In this document: positions 9,307 through 18,555 of the stretch, piece by piece
How the letters are laid out: the number at the start of each line of letters is the position of its first letter
Numbering within the stretch: position 1 is the stretch's first letter
NCBI GenBank assembly: GCA_023091735.1
Contig: JALKBU010000533.1
Span: forward strand, 1-34,695
Source: Trichomonas tenax
Lineage: Eukaryota; Parabasalia; Trichomonadida; Trichomonadidae
Length of the DNA stretch: 34,695 nt
Reading direction: 5' to 3'
The notes under the pieces: model-generated
Seen by the model: only the letters and a program-made list of their open reading frames with translations
What the model was told of the DNA's origin: nothing
Databases searched by the model: none
Translations under genes and position numbers: made by a program

Positions 9307-10047
9307 TCAAACATCAGCAACTAAGAAGAAGAAGAATTCACCTTCTGTTGGTAAAAGTTCATCTGTTATGTCCTTGAAGTATCTCTCAATCATGTCAGCG
9401 CGGTTGATAATCTTTGCATTTTGGAGTCCATACTGCTTAGCAAACTCCAAAATATAGTTTTGCATGAAGAAGCTGAGGAAAGGTGTGCTCCTGCACCTCT
9501 CTTTGACATCTGGAAGATCTTCAAATCCTCTCCAGTGAGAGCTTCTTCTGGCAAATAGAAGGCGATAACGATCTTTGATCCTTTGGCAAGGTTTGATGAG
9601 TTCTTTAGGAGTTCATTGACAGCAGAGTTGTCAAGGTATAACGTGACGCCGACACAAGTGAGAAGAGCTGGCGAATCAGATTTGAATGAAGATTGATTAA
9701 GAATATCGAACAATGAGAACTTCATGAAATTGACAGGAACGAAGTGTTGGAACTCCTTTAATAGATCAAGTTCCTTGAATCTTTCTTCTTTCCAATTCAA
9801 CGTTTCTTCTTCATCGATTTCGAAGATCTGCATGTTGAGGGAGTCACTGTAGCCTCTGTGCTAATGTGTTCAATCCTATTCCCAAGCTCACATATTTCGA
9901 GATTGCGTTTTTAGAACATTCAATTGTGTAATCATCAAGCAATCTCGCTCTACCGACCATAGCAGCACGTACAGGTTTCATGAATTTCATGTCTGGTCTC
10001 TCTTGCAAGCCTTCTTGTGGATCAGCGAGCTTTAATCCGATTGAATC
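9307..10047 (-). pseudogene. LCM/TIGR00027-type SAM-dependent methyltransferase relic with two frameshifts
   Basis: Three minus-strand frames join into one protein of about 245 residues. Frame 1 (10047 to about 9855) includes KPVRAAMVGRARLLDDYTIE and the SAM-binding motif YVSLGIGLNTLAQ, then meets TGA at 9844-9846. Frame 2 (about 9860 to 9490) continues with RGYSDSLNMQIFEIDEEETL, the acidic loop and the following WKEERFKEL helix of the leucine carboxyl methyltransferase superfamily, then LLTCVGVTLYLD, the family's GVT-YL motif, and LAKGSKIVIAFY. Frame 3 (about 9490 to 9307) supplies the C-terminus, including RCRSTPFLSFFMQNYILEFA and EGEFFFFLVADV, ending at TGA. There is no ATG at the 5' end; a stop lies at 10048-10050 and the first in-frame ATG is at 9990. 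The motif set is that of the bacterial TIGR00027 branch (VLGAGLDTR, FEVD, GVTMYL), suggesting a transferred gene, now dead. Origin needs a tree. Confidence 0.8.
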
Positions 10048-10050
10048 TTA

Positions 10051-10757
10051 GATAACACATTTATGCTATAAACATGCAGTAGTTAAATTTTTGAAGAATT
10101 TTTTATCTTATAACTGAACATTCTGCGAATAATAATATGAATCCTTCTGAACTAAGTGTATTATGCAATCAATGGATAAAAAACACAATATATCAACTTG
10201 TGGAAGAATATAAGTTAACTTAGCAAAGAATAAATCCATAAAATATGGAAATAAAGTTCAGAAAAAAACATAAATGTTAGAATCGATGAGGATATAGCCT
10301 CAGCCAAGGCTTGTTTATTTTGAACCCTTATCTACAGTTATTTACACAAATAATATATTGTTAAAAAAATCTTGGATATTTAACAGGAAAAAGAAAGTAT
10401 TTGAACTACAAACACAATAGCAAATATAGTAATTACAATAGATTTTGAAAAAATCATGGCCGTTTTTTTTTTGTTAAAAATTTCAAAAAAATCGCGGAAA
10501 AATGCTTAAATTTTCCAAATCCTCGACACATTTTCATGAAAATAACACAGAGGATCTCAGTACAATACAGAGGTTTATAATTAATGAAGACCTCAAGAAA
10601 ATCTCGAAAATTGATCGAGAAAAGAAGGTCTCTCGTTTTAGGAGTCAAAAGATTTTCTGAGGTTTACTTATCGTTTAAAGTGCACCCTTAAAAATAAGAT
10701 TTGAATTTAAAAGCCGCAATAAAACATGGTATTTAGTAAAATTATAATAAAACAACA
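10051..10757. other. Intergenic stretch, nothing firmly recognised
   Basis: About 700 AT-rich bases without a supported gene. A 64-codon minus-strand frame at 10454-10648 is hydrophobic and Phe/Lys-rich, as expected from A/T runs, and matches nothing I know. No tRNA or clear repeat is visible. Confidence 0.4.
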
Positions 10758-12965
10758 TTAATCCTTTTGTACAGGAGTAAATTGTATCATTTCATTATGT
10801 CCGAGTGATGAATTACCGTCGAAGTCGGAAATATTAATCGGTGTAATCTTTTGAGCAATCATGAATTGGCTGTTAACGCTTCTTGAAAATGCAGCTTTAT
10901 TGTTTTTCTTTGGAGAGATTGACCTCCTCTGCTTTCCCGCTTTTGGAACATCTGGAAGCTTAACAAGGCTTTTCACTCTTTCTTCTGTCTCAGCAGTATT
11001 TCCTTTATCATCATTAGGTTCATTTTGGAAATCATTATTGTCTTGATAATTTTCTTCTTCTGTAGCTTCGTTTTGATAGTTTTCTTCTTCATGGAATTCT
11101 TCTTCCACTTCATCCTTTTCCATACTGCTGTAGTCATATGGAGCCTGATCATAATAAGCAATTTCTTCATCAATCGGTGTCATGTAGTGTGATGCATCAC
11201 GTTGTGGAGGTGGAACAAACCAGTCAGGAAGAATGAATAAAACTTTTGGCTTTCTCTCCTTTTTCTCTGTTGATTTATCATCTTTCTTTAATTCATTTTC
11301 TTTCTGCTTCTTTGGTGATAAATGAGCCGGCGTTTCTGGTCGAATATCATCATTGTGCTTTTCAGAGATTATTGAATTGATGTTTTGAACGCTATCTAGT
11401 ACAGATATTTCTTCCATATCGATATCTTCGCTCTTGTATTCAGCAAATTCTCGATTAACAACTTTAGAAGACTTTGGAGAAAGAATTGCTTTTGGCGGAT
11501 CATAAAGCTTTAACTTGATATCTTCAATCGATTCTCTATCCTTTGGATTCTTCACGACAATGTTGGAAAGTCTGATTACTGGACGTTTGAAGTTAGAAAA
11601 ATTAGATAATGTTCTTCGCCCTGAGTCTGTGGTGCTTGGACGTCCATCATTTTTAGAAATCATTCTCTCTTCAATGAATTCAATTCTTGATCGAAGTTCT
11701 GTATCATCATAGAAACATTCATGAATCTGATCATTGATTTTTGTGATTCTATGACTGGTTTGCTGCGAATGCTCTCTCACATGATTCTCATATTCATCAA
11801 TACGCTGCATGATTGTCTCGAAATAGCCTTTAAATTCATTGTTAATAACTTCTTTGATGTCAGAGATTGTGAAATCACCAACTTTAGTTGCGGCATCAGG
11901 AATAACAGTATTCTTGCGTGCATTGACTTCACTGCACAGCGCTTCTTCTAATGAATTGATCTGTTTGTTGATATAATCGTGCATTGATGAAATTGTTTGT
12001 GAAACTTCATTCTGAAATGCGTGATTCGAGTTTGGGCAGTTTTCTGCAAAGGAATCAACTTTCTTGTTAATTTTGTCAATAGAACTGTTGCAATTGTTGT
12101 TTATAATGTTGACATTTTTCTGAATTTCAGATATACATTCTTGAATCGAATTTATTGATATGGAGACTTTTCCAAACGTATAGACACTTTGATTGTTCAT
12201 AGATTCTAGTTGTTGCATTATGTGTTGATCAGATTTATAAGAATTTTGAGATAAACCAGATATCATTCGATTTATTTGTTCTATTAATGAGTTTATCGAT
12301 TGCTCTATGCTTGACTTCCATTTGGTGATTGCAATTATATCTTCTTCGATTCCAGAGATATTCGGAACATTTTGATTTGATTTAAGCGATTCTTGGTATT
12401 TTTGGCTCTTTTCAGATAATTCACTATTGATGTATTTGATTTTAAGCGCATTTTCTTCGGTTTTTTGTGATAAATTCGTATAATTCATGGTTAAATCCGA
12501 TATTTTGTCTCTTATTGTTGAAAATAAATCATTCGTGTTCTCATTGCTTCTGTTTAGCTTCGTATTTATGTTAGAAACAGCGTCTTCTAATGGTTTCAAT
12601 CTCATCGGAAGTTCATAATTCAATATTCTGTCGATAACATTCTGCGCGATTTGGTTGACATTTGTCTGGTAGAATGTAGGCGATTGTACAGGCGAATCAC
12701 TTTCATATCGATCGTTTTGGTATCTTCTTGGCGATTGAGCCCTAACATCATCGTCATTGAATGTTTTGGTGGCGTAGATGTTCATTGGCCTTTGTGGTTC
12801 GTCGTCAGTTACTTTGTATTGCTGCGAAATCACGTTATGTGCGTTTTGTCTAAGAACAGAAGGCTTTCCTTGCTCCTCAATTTGGTGTTTGAGCTCAGCA
12901 GCGTATTGTGACCTCTGTTCTGCGCGTTTTTGCTCAAGTCTTTCACCTTCTTGTCCAAAATACAT
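10758..12965 (-). CDS. Coiled-coil protein, probably cytoskeletal
   Basis: I take the ATG at 12965, giving about 735 residues (MYFGQEGERLEQKRAEQRSQ). The nine codons upstream open only with GTG. Residues about 8-35 contain QYAAELKHQIEEQ, a short motif of the ELxxQIEE type that recurs near the start of many basal-body and ciliary coiled-coil proteins such as CSPP1 and CCDC66. Residues about 100-430 are a broken coiled coil rich in Asn, Ser and Ile, with no clear repeat. The C-terminal third is disordered, with Lys/Glu-rich and then very acidic stretches (EEEFHEEENYQNEATEEENY) and a basic end, SISPKKNNKA. There is no signal peptide or membrane segment. A role at basal bodies or the axostyle is inference from the motif only. 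No initiator was seen close upstream. Confidence 0.8.
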   Translation of the reverse strand: MYFGQEGERLEQKRAEQRSQYAAELKHQIEEQGKPSVLRQNAHNVISQQYKVTDDEPQRPMNIYATKTFNDDDVRAQSPRRYQNDRYESDSPVQSPTFYQTNVNQIAQNVIDRILNYELPMRLKPLEDAVSNINTKLNRSNENTNDLFSTIRDKISDLTMNYTNLSQKTEENALKIKYINSELSEKSQKYQESLKSNQNVPNISGIEEDIIAITKWKSSIEQSINSLIEQINRMISGLSQNSYKSDQHIMQQLESMNNQSVYTFGKVSISINSIQECISEIQKNVNIINNNCNSSIDKINKKVDSFAENCPNSNHAFQNEVSQTISSMHDYINKQINSLEEALCSEVNARKNTVIPDAATKVGDFTISDIKEVINNEFKGYFETIMQRIDEYENHVREHSQQTSHRITKINDQIHECFYDDTELRSRIEFIEERMISKNDGRPSTTDSGRRTLSNFSNFKRPVIRLSNIVVKNPKDRESIEDIKLKLYDPPKAILSPKSSKVVNREFAEYKSEDIDMEEISVLDSVQNINSIISEKHNDDIRPETPAHLSPKKQKENELKKDDKSTEKKERKPKVLFILPDWFVPPPQRDASHYMTPIDEEIAYYDQAPYDYSSMEKDEVEEEFHEEENYQNEATEEENYQDNNDFQNEPNDDKGNTAETEERVKSLVKLPDVPKAGKQRRSISPKKNNKAAFSRSVNSQFMIAQKITPINISDFDGNSSLGHNEMIQFTPVQKD

Positions 12966-13332
12966 TTTTAAAATATAAAATTTTTCACCCACAATATTTT
13001 AATCAACCCCTCATGAATTTTTATATTTCCCCTTATATTAAAAACAGCCCCTAAAAGTTTCATTGTCATTCCAAAATCAAATAAAACAAACACTTCCCGA
13101 CTTGAAATAATATTAGCATTGATTCACATCATATTGCTAACATTGTTATTGATGTATACAGATTTATTAAAGATATATATATATTAATTATTAGATCTAA
13201 TACAAATAAATATTACCATTTATTTCAACAATATGATGCTAAGGTAGTTATGTGTAAAGAATGTTATGAGGTTTGATCTTAGACGAGTTTTAATAAAAAA
13301 TAATAAACAAATAAACAAGAATATAGTAGAGA
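12966..13332. other. Intergenic spacer / promoter of the coiled-coil gene
   Basis: This AT-rich spacer separates two minus-strand genes, so it should hold the promoter of the gene at 10758-12965 and the 3' signals of the gene at 13333. No initiator matching TCA-Y-W occurs within 20 nt of 12965. I recognise no other element. Confidence 0.4.
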
Positions 13333-15165
13333 TCACTCAAGATTAAATGAGATAGTCAAGAGCTGGGATTTAACAGGTCTTCCTGGTAATTGGACTTCTC
13401 TTTCGTCACGAATGACTGCTAAAAGTGTCAGTGTTTCAGGAATGAAATGAAGTTTTCTGATTGTTGTTTTCTCACGATAAAACTCAAATATTTCTGTTGA
13501 ATTTTGTGGGTCCCAAGCACGAATAACCCCATCATCACCTCCTGAGAATACAATTAATCTGCCATCAACTTCATTTACATGAATTGCAGTAACTTTTTTA
13601 GTGTGTCTATCAAAATGCATCACACAGCCATTGTTTTTAACATCCCATGCCTTTATAGTCATATCATTTGAGCCAGAAAAGACGAGATCTTTAAAGGCTG
13701 TAAAAGCAGTGATATTGCTTGTATGACCAATAAGCTCACCAACATGATGGCGCTGACTGTTGAGAACATTGATCTGGTAACTAACTGAAGATGAAGCGAT
13801 GAATGATTCATCAACTGTAACTGTAAAGTTGTTGTCTCTGCAGTTAGGAGTGAATGTACAGAAATAAGAACGACCTCTCTTCCAGTTTACAGCATTGATG
13901 TCGATATTTTCTGGTATTATTTTGTCTTGATATTTATCAGGACTTAAGTCAGTGATTACTGCTGATAATTGTTGTTGAGATTGAGCGTTTCTCTTGTACA
14001 TGATGACAACATTTGAAAGCGTGAGAAGCAGATTGTCCTCGAAAATGAACAGTGATGAATTCTCTGATGGGTGAATGCTTGAAAACAAAATATCAACTAC
14101 TGAATTTGATTCAATAGAAATACCAAAAATTCGACATTCGGCAGCGACCCAAACAATCTTCATTTCAGAATCATATACCATTGATGAAGGCGGTTGGAAG
14201 CATGGAATTGGAACAGTGTTTTCGCCAAAATAAAGCGAATAAGATTTTGAATTTTGATCATAAAAAGCATAAATGAGATCACCATTATCTGTGAAAGTTG
14301 AACAAATGATTCCTGGTATTTCCTTAATGCTTTCAGATGCATTTCCTTCATAAAATTTCGAATAATTTGGTAAATTTCCAACTGGAACTTGTAAATCTTC
14401 CTTTCTCGATACATTATCTGTAAGGCTTTTCATTTTACATTCAGACAATTGAGGATATTGACCATCTGACGAAATTGCAGCTGTTGATGTAGAAAAGTTA
14501 GATAAGAATCTTTTTGTTGGAAAAGCATAAACTTTCTTAGCTATAGTATCATATGAGAATACGCTTTCAACCTTTAGATTCTTTATCATTTGATTAACAC
14601 ATTGATTAAAGTTTGAAGCGAGCTGTTTTAGAGTTCCCAAACTAACATTCTCCCTCGATAACTTTCTGATTGTGTTTAAGTAATCATAATGCTTTTGTAA
14701 AACATATTGATATGAATTTTGGTCATTTGCTATTTCAACGGTTAATTCTGGTATTAGTGGGATATGTAATTGTTGATTTCCAGTATTCGCTTGCGTTGAT
14801 TGCGTATTCAAATTTCTTTGATTTAATAATGCTTTGTTATCAGTATCTTCACTCGATTGAAGCTTATTTGGGTCTCCCATTGGATTCGGAGGTATTTGTG
14901 CTGTTGGAATTCTTTCAGGATTTGCTCTGATATAAGATTTCTTGTTATTAGTAAACCAAATTCGAACTTTCCTCGCATCCCAGTGTCCTGGACTTATACC
15001 ATTAAGGGCTTCGAGAACTTTTTCGATTAATAATTTTCTTTGCTCGCTTCGCTCTGGATAAGTGAAATACATCGTAAGATTAGGAATCAAAATCCTCATC
15101 TCGTCATTGGATGGATAGTAGCGATCGCCATCATCATTCGAAATCTCCAGATTTTGACCAGACAT
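13333..15165 (-). CDS. Homeodomain-like N-terminus fused to WD40 repeats
   Basis: The product has 610 residues. Residues about 30-80 look like a homeodomain: a YF...YPERSEQRKLLIEKVLEA helix 1-2 region (33-54) and a clear recognition helix, HWDARKVRIWFTNNKKSYIR (61-80), with the family-defining W70, F71 and N73 of WFxN. Residues 80-155 are a Pro/Gln/Asn-rich linker. Residues about 150-200 form a helical segment that might dimerise. The remainder looks like beta-propeller. The last part has two clear WD40 units: GHTSNITAF...SGSNDMTIKAWDV (about 480-509) and HTKKVTAIHV...SGGDDGVIRAWDP (about 521-554). Homeodomains act as sequence-specific DNA-binding modules and WD40 domains as protein-binding platforms, so a nuclear regulator is a reasonable inference. 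The start at 15165 is the first ATG, and the frame is intact to the TGA-side end. Confidence 0.85.
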   Translation of the reverse strand: MSGQNLEISNDDGDRYYPSNDEMRILIPNLTMYFTYPERSEQRKLLIEKVLEALNGISPGHWDARKVRIWFTNNKKSYIRANPERIPTAQIPPNPMGDPNKLQSSEDTDNKALLNQRNLNTQSTQANTGNQQLHIPLIPELTVEIANDQNSYQYVLQKHYDYLNTIRKLSRENVSLGTLKQLASNFNQCVNQMIKNLKVESVFSYDTIAKKVYAFPTKRFLSNFSTSTAAISSDGQYPQLSECKMKSLTDNVSRKEDLQVPVGNLPNYSKFYEGNASESIKEIPGIICSTFTDNGDLIYAFYDQNSKSYSLYFGENTVPIPCFQPPSSMVYDSEMKIVWVAAECRIFGISIESNSVVDILFSSIHPSENSSLFIFEDNLLLTLSNVVIMYKRNAQSQQQLSAVITDLSPDKYQDKIIPENIDINAVNWKRGRSYFCTFTPNCRDNNFTVTVDESFIASSSVSYQINVLNSQRHHVGELIGHTSNITAFTAFKDLVFSGSNDMTIKAWDVKNNGCVMHFDRHTKKVTAIHVNEVDGRLIVFSGGDDGVIRAWDPQNSTEIFEFYREKTTIRKLHFIPETLTLLAVIRDEREVQLPGRPVKSQLLTISFNLE

Positions 15166-15641
15166 AATTTTAATTTATTTTTTATTTCAAAGGTTTACAT
15201 TTGCTTTGATTAGCTCTTCGATTATTGGAATTCACGAAAGATTATTTATGGTATTCAGTTCTCTGGAACTTACTCTAACGTTTATACTTTGTTGCTGCTT
15301 CATTCACTTACTTATTATACCATTTCTCTGTCATCAAATCACATCCAAATTACCAATTGATTCATTCATGACATTGTCAAGTCATTTGATGCTGCTTATG
15401 ATTTTTATATTACCTATGTATTGTACTTATCCCCTGTATCAATTTGAAGCTTTTTTGCTCTATAAAATCATGAATAATTAATCTTTTAATATTCGCTCTT
15501 TCAATCATCCAAAATATTATATTATTATTGCATTGGAAGTCCAGAAACCTCTAAACATCTCAAGGCTATATCAATTCATACATGTTTAGAGTATATTAAA
15601 AAGAATTGTTTCAAGATAATGATAATATACAAAACAATTTA
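15166..15641. other. Intergenic region with a possible small hydrophobic ORF
   Basis: The region lies between two minus-strand genes. On the + strand, 15248-15481 encodes 77 residues from an ATG: hydrophobic, Cys/Leu/Ile-rich (LTFILCCCFIHLLIIPFLCH), with two potential membrane spans. A TCACGA, a poor initiator match, ends 11 nt before it. T-rich DNA often gives such frames by chance, so I do not call a gene. The opposite strand is closed by stops. Confidence 0.25.
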
Positions 15642-17774
15642 TTAAATATTATTAACAAGCGCATCAATAAGAATAACAAAACGACTTATCGAATGGAACA
15701 CAACAGAATGCATCGAAGAAGGTTCTATTTCATGTAAATGTTTCGTAAGTTCGAAACAAGTATGTTTCAAGTTCTCATATTCTTTGGTTTCTTTCTTTGG
15801 CATCTTGAATTCGAATTTATCAAAAACTTCATCCATATCTGTGGTGAACTTCTTCAAGTAATTGATAGATTGATACATCAGCATGAAATAGTAACAAATC
15901 TCAGGTAAGTATACTGATGGAACAGACTTAGAACTAACACCAATCAGATCTAAAACAGATGAAAACGTCTTGTTGAGGAATTCTTGAGAATATTCCGCAG
16001 AAGCGGCCTGAATAACTTTAGAAAGGTGTGCAATCATATCGCTGAGAGAAGAGTTTTGTGGAAGAGGCTTATTGGCACTCTTCAACATTGATATGATTGA
16101 GTTTTTAAGTCTGTAAAAATCTTGTTCAATCTTATTTGCATTTTGATCAAATGTAACTTCTTTTGCTGGTTTAGGTTGATTATTCTGTTGCTTCTCTTTG
16201 AGAAGGTTTGATATATCGAAATATGTTGCATTCTCTTTGTCTTTTGATTCGGTAAAATTCAGCAATTCTTCTCTAAAAGACATTAATTGAGAGCTCAATT
16301 GTTGAAAGCTTCCAAGATATAATTCATTCTGATTTCCAAACAAGAACTGATTCATTGATAAACAAGCTTGGTTATTCCTAGTTTGATCCAACTTGGCAAG
16401 CATCTTCTCTTCTGTTGGTTCTGAGCCGATTAAATCAGCCATCTTTCCAATGAAGTTATTAAATCTGTCATTTTGTTCAGTGTTTATCCGACTTAATCTT
16501 TTGTTATCTTCTTCAAATTCTTTCTTTTCCGCATGTGCTTCAGATGCTTGATTCTTAAGTTTGCTTATTTCTTTCTCGAGATTGAAGATTTTATGCTCGT
16601 TGAATTGGGCTTTCTTGATGAGTTCTTTGTATGATGTTGTTTCATTATCAGCCAATATATCTTTGTTGAACAAATAATTATTGATCTGCGAGTATTTGTG
16701 ATTTAAGTCTGTGATTGTTCTAAATTCAGCGGCGATTTTGTATAAGTCATCAAAGAACAATCTATGAGATTGCTGCTCATTGCCAATGACTCTCTTTCCA
16801 CTTTCAATTATCTCCTCGAGAGTCGATCCTCCAAGGTATCTAATCTCTCTTGGAGCTTGAGAGATCACTGAAGGTGGAGATTTAGACATATATTCTCTTG
16901 TTGGTTGCGTTGCTGTTAAAGGAGGAGGATGGCTTGGAACTGTTGAACGTGATGTTTCTATTTGAAGTTCCAGTTTCATGGCATAGTCGTCTAAAATCTC
17001 TTGAAACTGATTCCTTGAAGAAATTAATGAATGATGATTCATCAAGAAAGTTATCACAGCCCTAAAGATAATGTTGAGGGTATTCAAGAAATTGTTCTGG
17101 TCTTCAATAGATATCTCTTGTATTGTAGATAAAATGGTTTGAATGTTATTGACGACTTCTGCAAAATAAGAACTTCCTTGATACAAATATTCTTCACTTT
17201 GGAAGACGATCTCAACTGATTTCTTTAGTTCCGAGAATAGAGAAAGCAATTGTGTCGTTGTATCTGTATATTGATTCAAATTTTGTGTGATGAATGATTT
17301 CATTGGAAGTAAACAATTTTCGAACTCAACACTCACTTGGCGGTATATAAATAGGTACTGTTGCTCTAACTCATCATTCAGTTTGAGCCAGTTCACGTTA
17401 AATGGTGAATATGAAGCGCGAATCGCAGAACTTCCGCTGACAAGGCCGGGTTTTCTGCCTTGCTTCATTGTAATGATGTTTCCGCATAACCTTGAGATTG
17501 TTTGGAAGAAACTTCCGAAAGAGGCTGACGTTTTTAATATAATATTTTGTAAATTTTCCGGATTATTTATGAGTTTGATGTTGTTTTCATACATTTCTCG
17601 AACAGATGTCTCAAACACATCCCAAGCATTCATAAATAAGATGTGCTTGTTGTTTTCTGGAATTGTCATCGATTGTCTTGATTGAGCGCGAGATGTTGGC
17701 ATTGTTGTGTCTACCGCGGGCAGCTGATAACGCCGGTTCGCGGCCGATGTTGTCGGCCGGGTGGCTCTGCGCAT
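15642..17774 (-). CDS. Coiled-coil protein of unknown function
   Basis: The product has 710 residues and I do not recognise the family. The first 40 are basic and Ser/Thr/Arg-rich (MRRATRPTTSAANRRYQLPA), possibly disordered or a targeting tail. Residues about 45-280 are helical and look folded. Residues 280-310 form a Pro/Ser-rich hinge. A strong coiled coil follows at about 395-450 (HKIFNLEKEISKLKNQASEA and on), then a helical C-terminal half (about 560-710). There is no membrane segment. The start is well supported: TCACTA on the minus strand at 17780-17785 places the presumed +1 A 9 nt before the ATG at 17774. The first 60-70 bases of the gene are strikingly GC-rich for this window. A structural or cytoskeletal role is a guess from composition. 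Confidence 0.8.
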   Translation of the reverse strand: MRRATRPTTSAANRRYQLPAVDTTMPTSRAQSRQSMTIPENNKHILFMNAWDVFETSVREMYENNIKLINNPENLQNIILKTSASFGSFFQTISRLCGNIITMKQGRKPGLVSGSSAIRASYSPFNVNWLKLNDELEQQYLFIYRQVSVEFENCLLPMKSFITQNLNQYTDTTTQLLSLFSELKKSVEIVFQSEEYLYQGSSYFAEVVNNIQTILSTIQEISIEDQNNFLNTLNIIFRAVITFLMNHHSLISSRNQFQEILDDYAMKLELQIETSRSTVPSHPPPLTATQPTREYMSKSPPSVISQAPREIRYLGGSTLEEIIESGKRVIGNEQQSHRLFFDDLYKIAAEFRTITDLNHKYSQINNYLFNKDILADNETTSYKELIKKAQFNEHKIFNLEKEISKLKNQASEAHAEKKEFEEDNKRLSRINTEQNDRFNNFIGKMADLIGSEPTEEKMLAKLDQTRNNQACLSMNQFLFGNQNELYLGSFQQLSSQLMSFREELLNFTESKDKENATYFDISNLLKEKQQNNQPKPAKEVTFDQNANKIEQDFYRLKNSIISMLKSANKPLPQNSSLSDMIAHLSKVIQAASAEYSQEFLNKTFSSVLDLIGVSSKSVPSVYLPEICYYFMLMYQSINYLKKFTTDMDEVFDKFEFKMPKKETKEYENLKHTCFELTKHLHEIEPSSMHSVVFHSISRFVILIDALVNNI

Positions 17775-17779
17775 ATATT

Positions 17780-17785
17780 TAGTGA
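17780..17785 (-). promoter_or_regulatory. Initiator element (TCACTA)
   Basis: On the minus strand TCACTA is a full match to the trichomonad initiator. The presumed +1 A is at 17783, 9 nt upstream of the ATG at 17774. It fixes the start of the coiled-coil gene. Confidence 0.6.
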
Positions 17786-17898
17786 AAAATATAAAAATGT
17801 ATTTACAACAGACAAAATTTTGTAATAAATAACATATTTAGACCTTTTAAAAGCTGTTTTCACTGAAATCTAACTTTAATACGTTTTTATTAAAATTT

Positions 17899-18081
17899 TT
17901 AACGTACACAAAGATTATTTTTGCATCTTACCGCAGATAACAACGCAGCAGCAGTCACCTTAGCGGTTTTCAGTGGAAAATCTTTGCAGTTATCGCAAAT
18001 CTCCGACTTTACACGAAGATATCGATTATCACAATTACAGAATCATCATTTGGCCACGTCATTTCAAGTTCTTTCATACAT
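17899..18081 (-). pseudogene. Possible zinc-motif gene remnant with frameshift
   Basis: On the minus strand a TCATTA initiator (18091-18096) is followed by ATGs at 18081 and 18077. The second opens MKELEMTWPNDDSVIV and then stops. A neighbouring frame continues FCNCDNRYLRVKSEICDNCK and KTAKVTAAALLSAV, ending at TAA 17899-17901. The C-x-C plus C-x2-C arrangement would suit a small zinc-binding motif. The two frames meet near 18030. The whole would be only about 65 residues, so it could be the 5' stump of a lost gene. The opposite strand is also open (17921-18106) without recognisable content. This is weak and could be chance, but initiator, ATG and protein-like composition coincide. Confidence 0.3.
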
Positions 18082-18106
18082 TTATATAGTTAATGAATTA
18101 ACATAA

Positions 18107-18555
18107 ATGAGCAGCATTTTTTCTAAAATATTTTCTTCATTTTTATTTTGTTTTCACACCACCTAAAATCATGATGTAAAACGATAGGCAACATCAAGTA
18201 TAGTATTGATTTTCAATTTATGCCTTGCACTAAAGATGATCATAAGATTTGTAATATTATGCTGAATTATTATAAATAACAACATTAGCAAAATAGAGCT
18301 AGATTTTCACATGAAAGCAATCACTATTATTCTGTCAAATCTTCAATAATGAAGGAAAAAAATGAAGATGTTTAGAAAGCAAAATTAACAATTATTTAAT
18401 AATAACTCATTATCTGATGGTTTGTGTTAAAAATAAATAATAGAATAGTTATGAATAATTACATAGAGGTTAAATTTGGATTATAATAGCTTGATGTAGA
18501 ATTTTGTTGTTTCGTCACCTTTTTGAAACACGTTACTACCCACTTTTTAATAAAA
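18107..18555. other. Intergenic stretch upstream of ARL16
   Basis: An AT-rich region of about 450 bases in which I recognise nothing. Immediately before the ARL16 ATG, CCACTTTTTAATAAAA at 18539-18554 could serve as a one-mismatch initiator and A-rich leader. Confidence 0.4.

Noticed and set aside
10280..10340. tRNA-like GGGTTCAAAA on the minus strand
   Set aside because: No acceptor, D or anticodon arms can be paired around it.
10454..10648. 64-codon minus-strand frame
   Set aside because: Phe/Lys-rich translation of A/T runs, with no motif and no promoter element.
13770..13790. CTAACTAACT resembling the trichomonad intron branch/3' site ACTAACACACAG
   Set aside because: It lies inside the intact WD40 frame on the other strand, lacks the ACACAG end, and no GTATGT donor precedes it.
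15248..15481. 77-codon hydrophobic frame as a small membrane protein
   Set aside because: Composition is what T-rich DNA gives by chance and the initiator match is poor. It is recorded only as a possibility.
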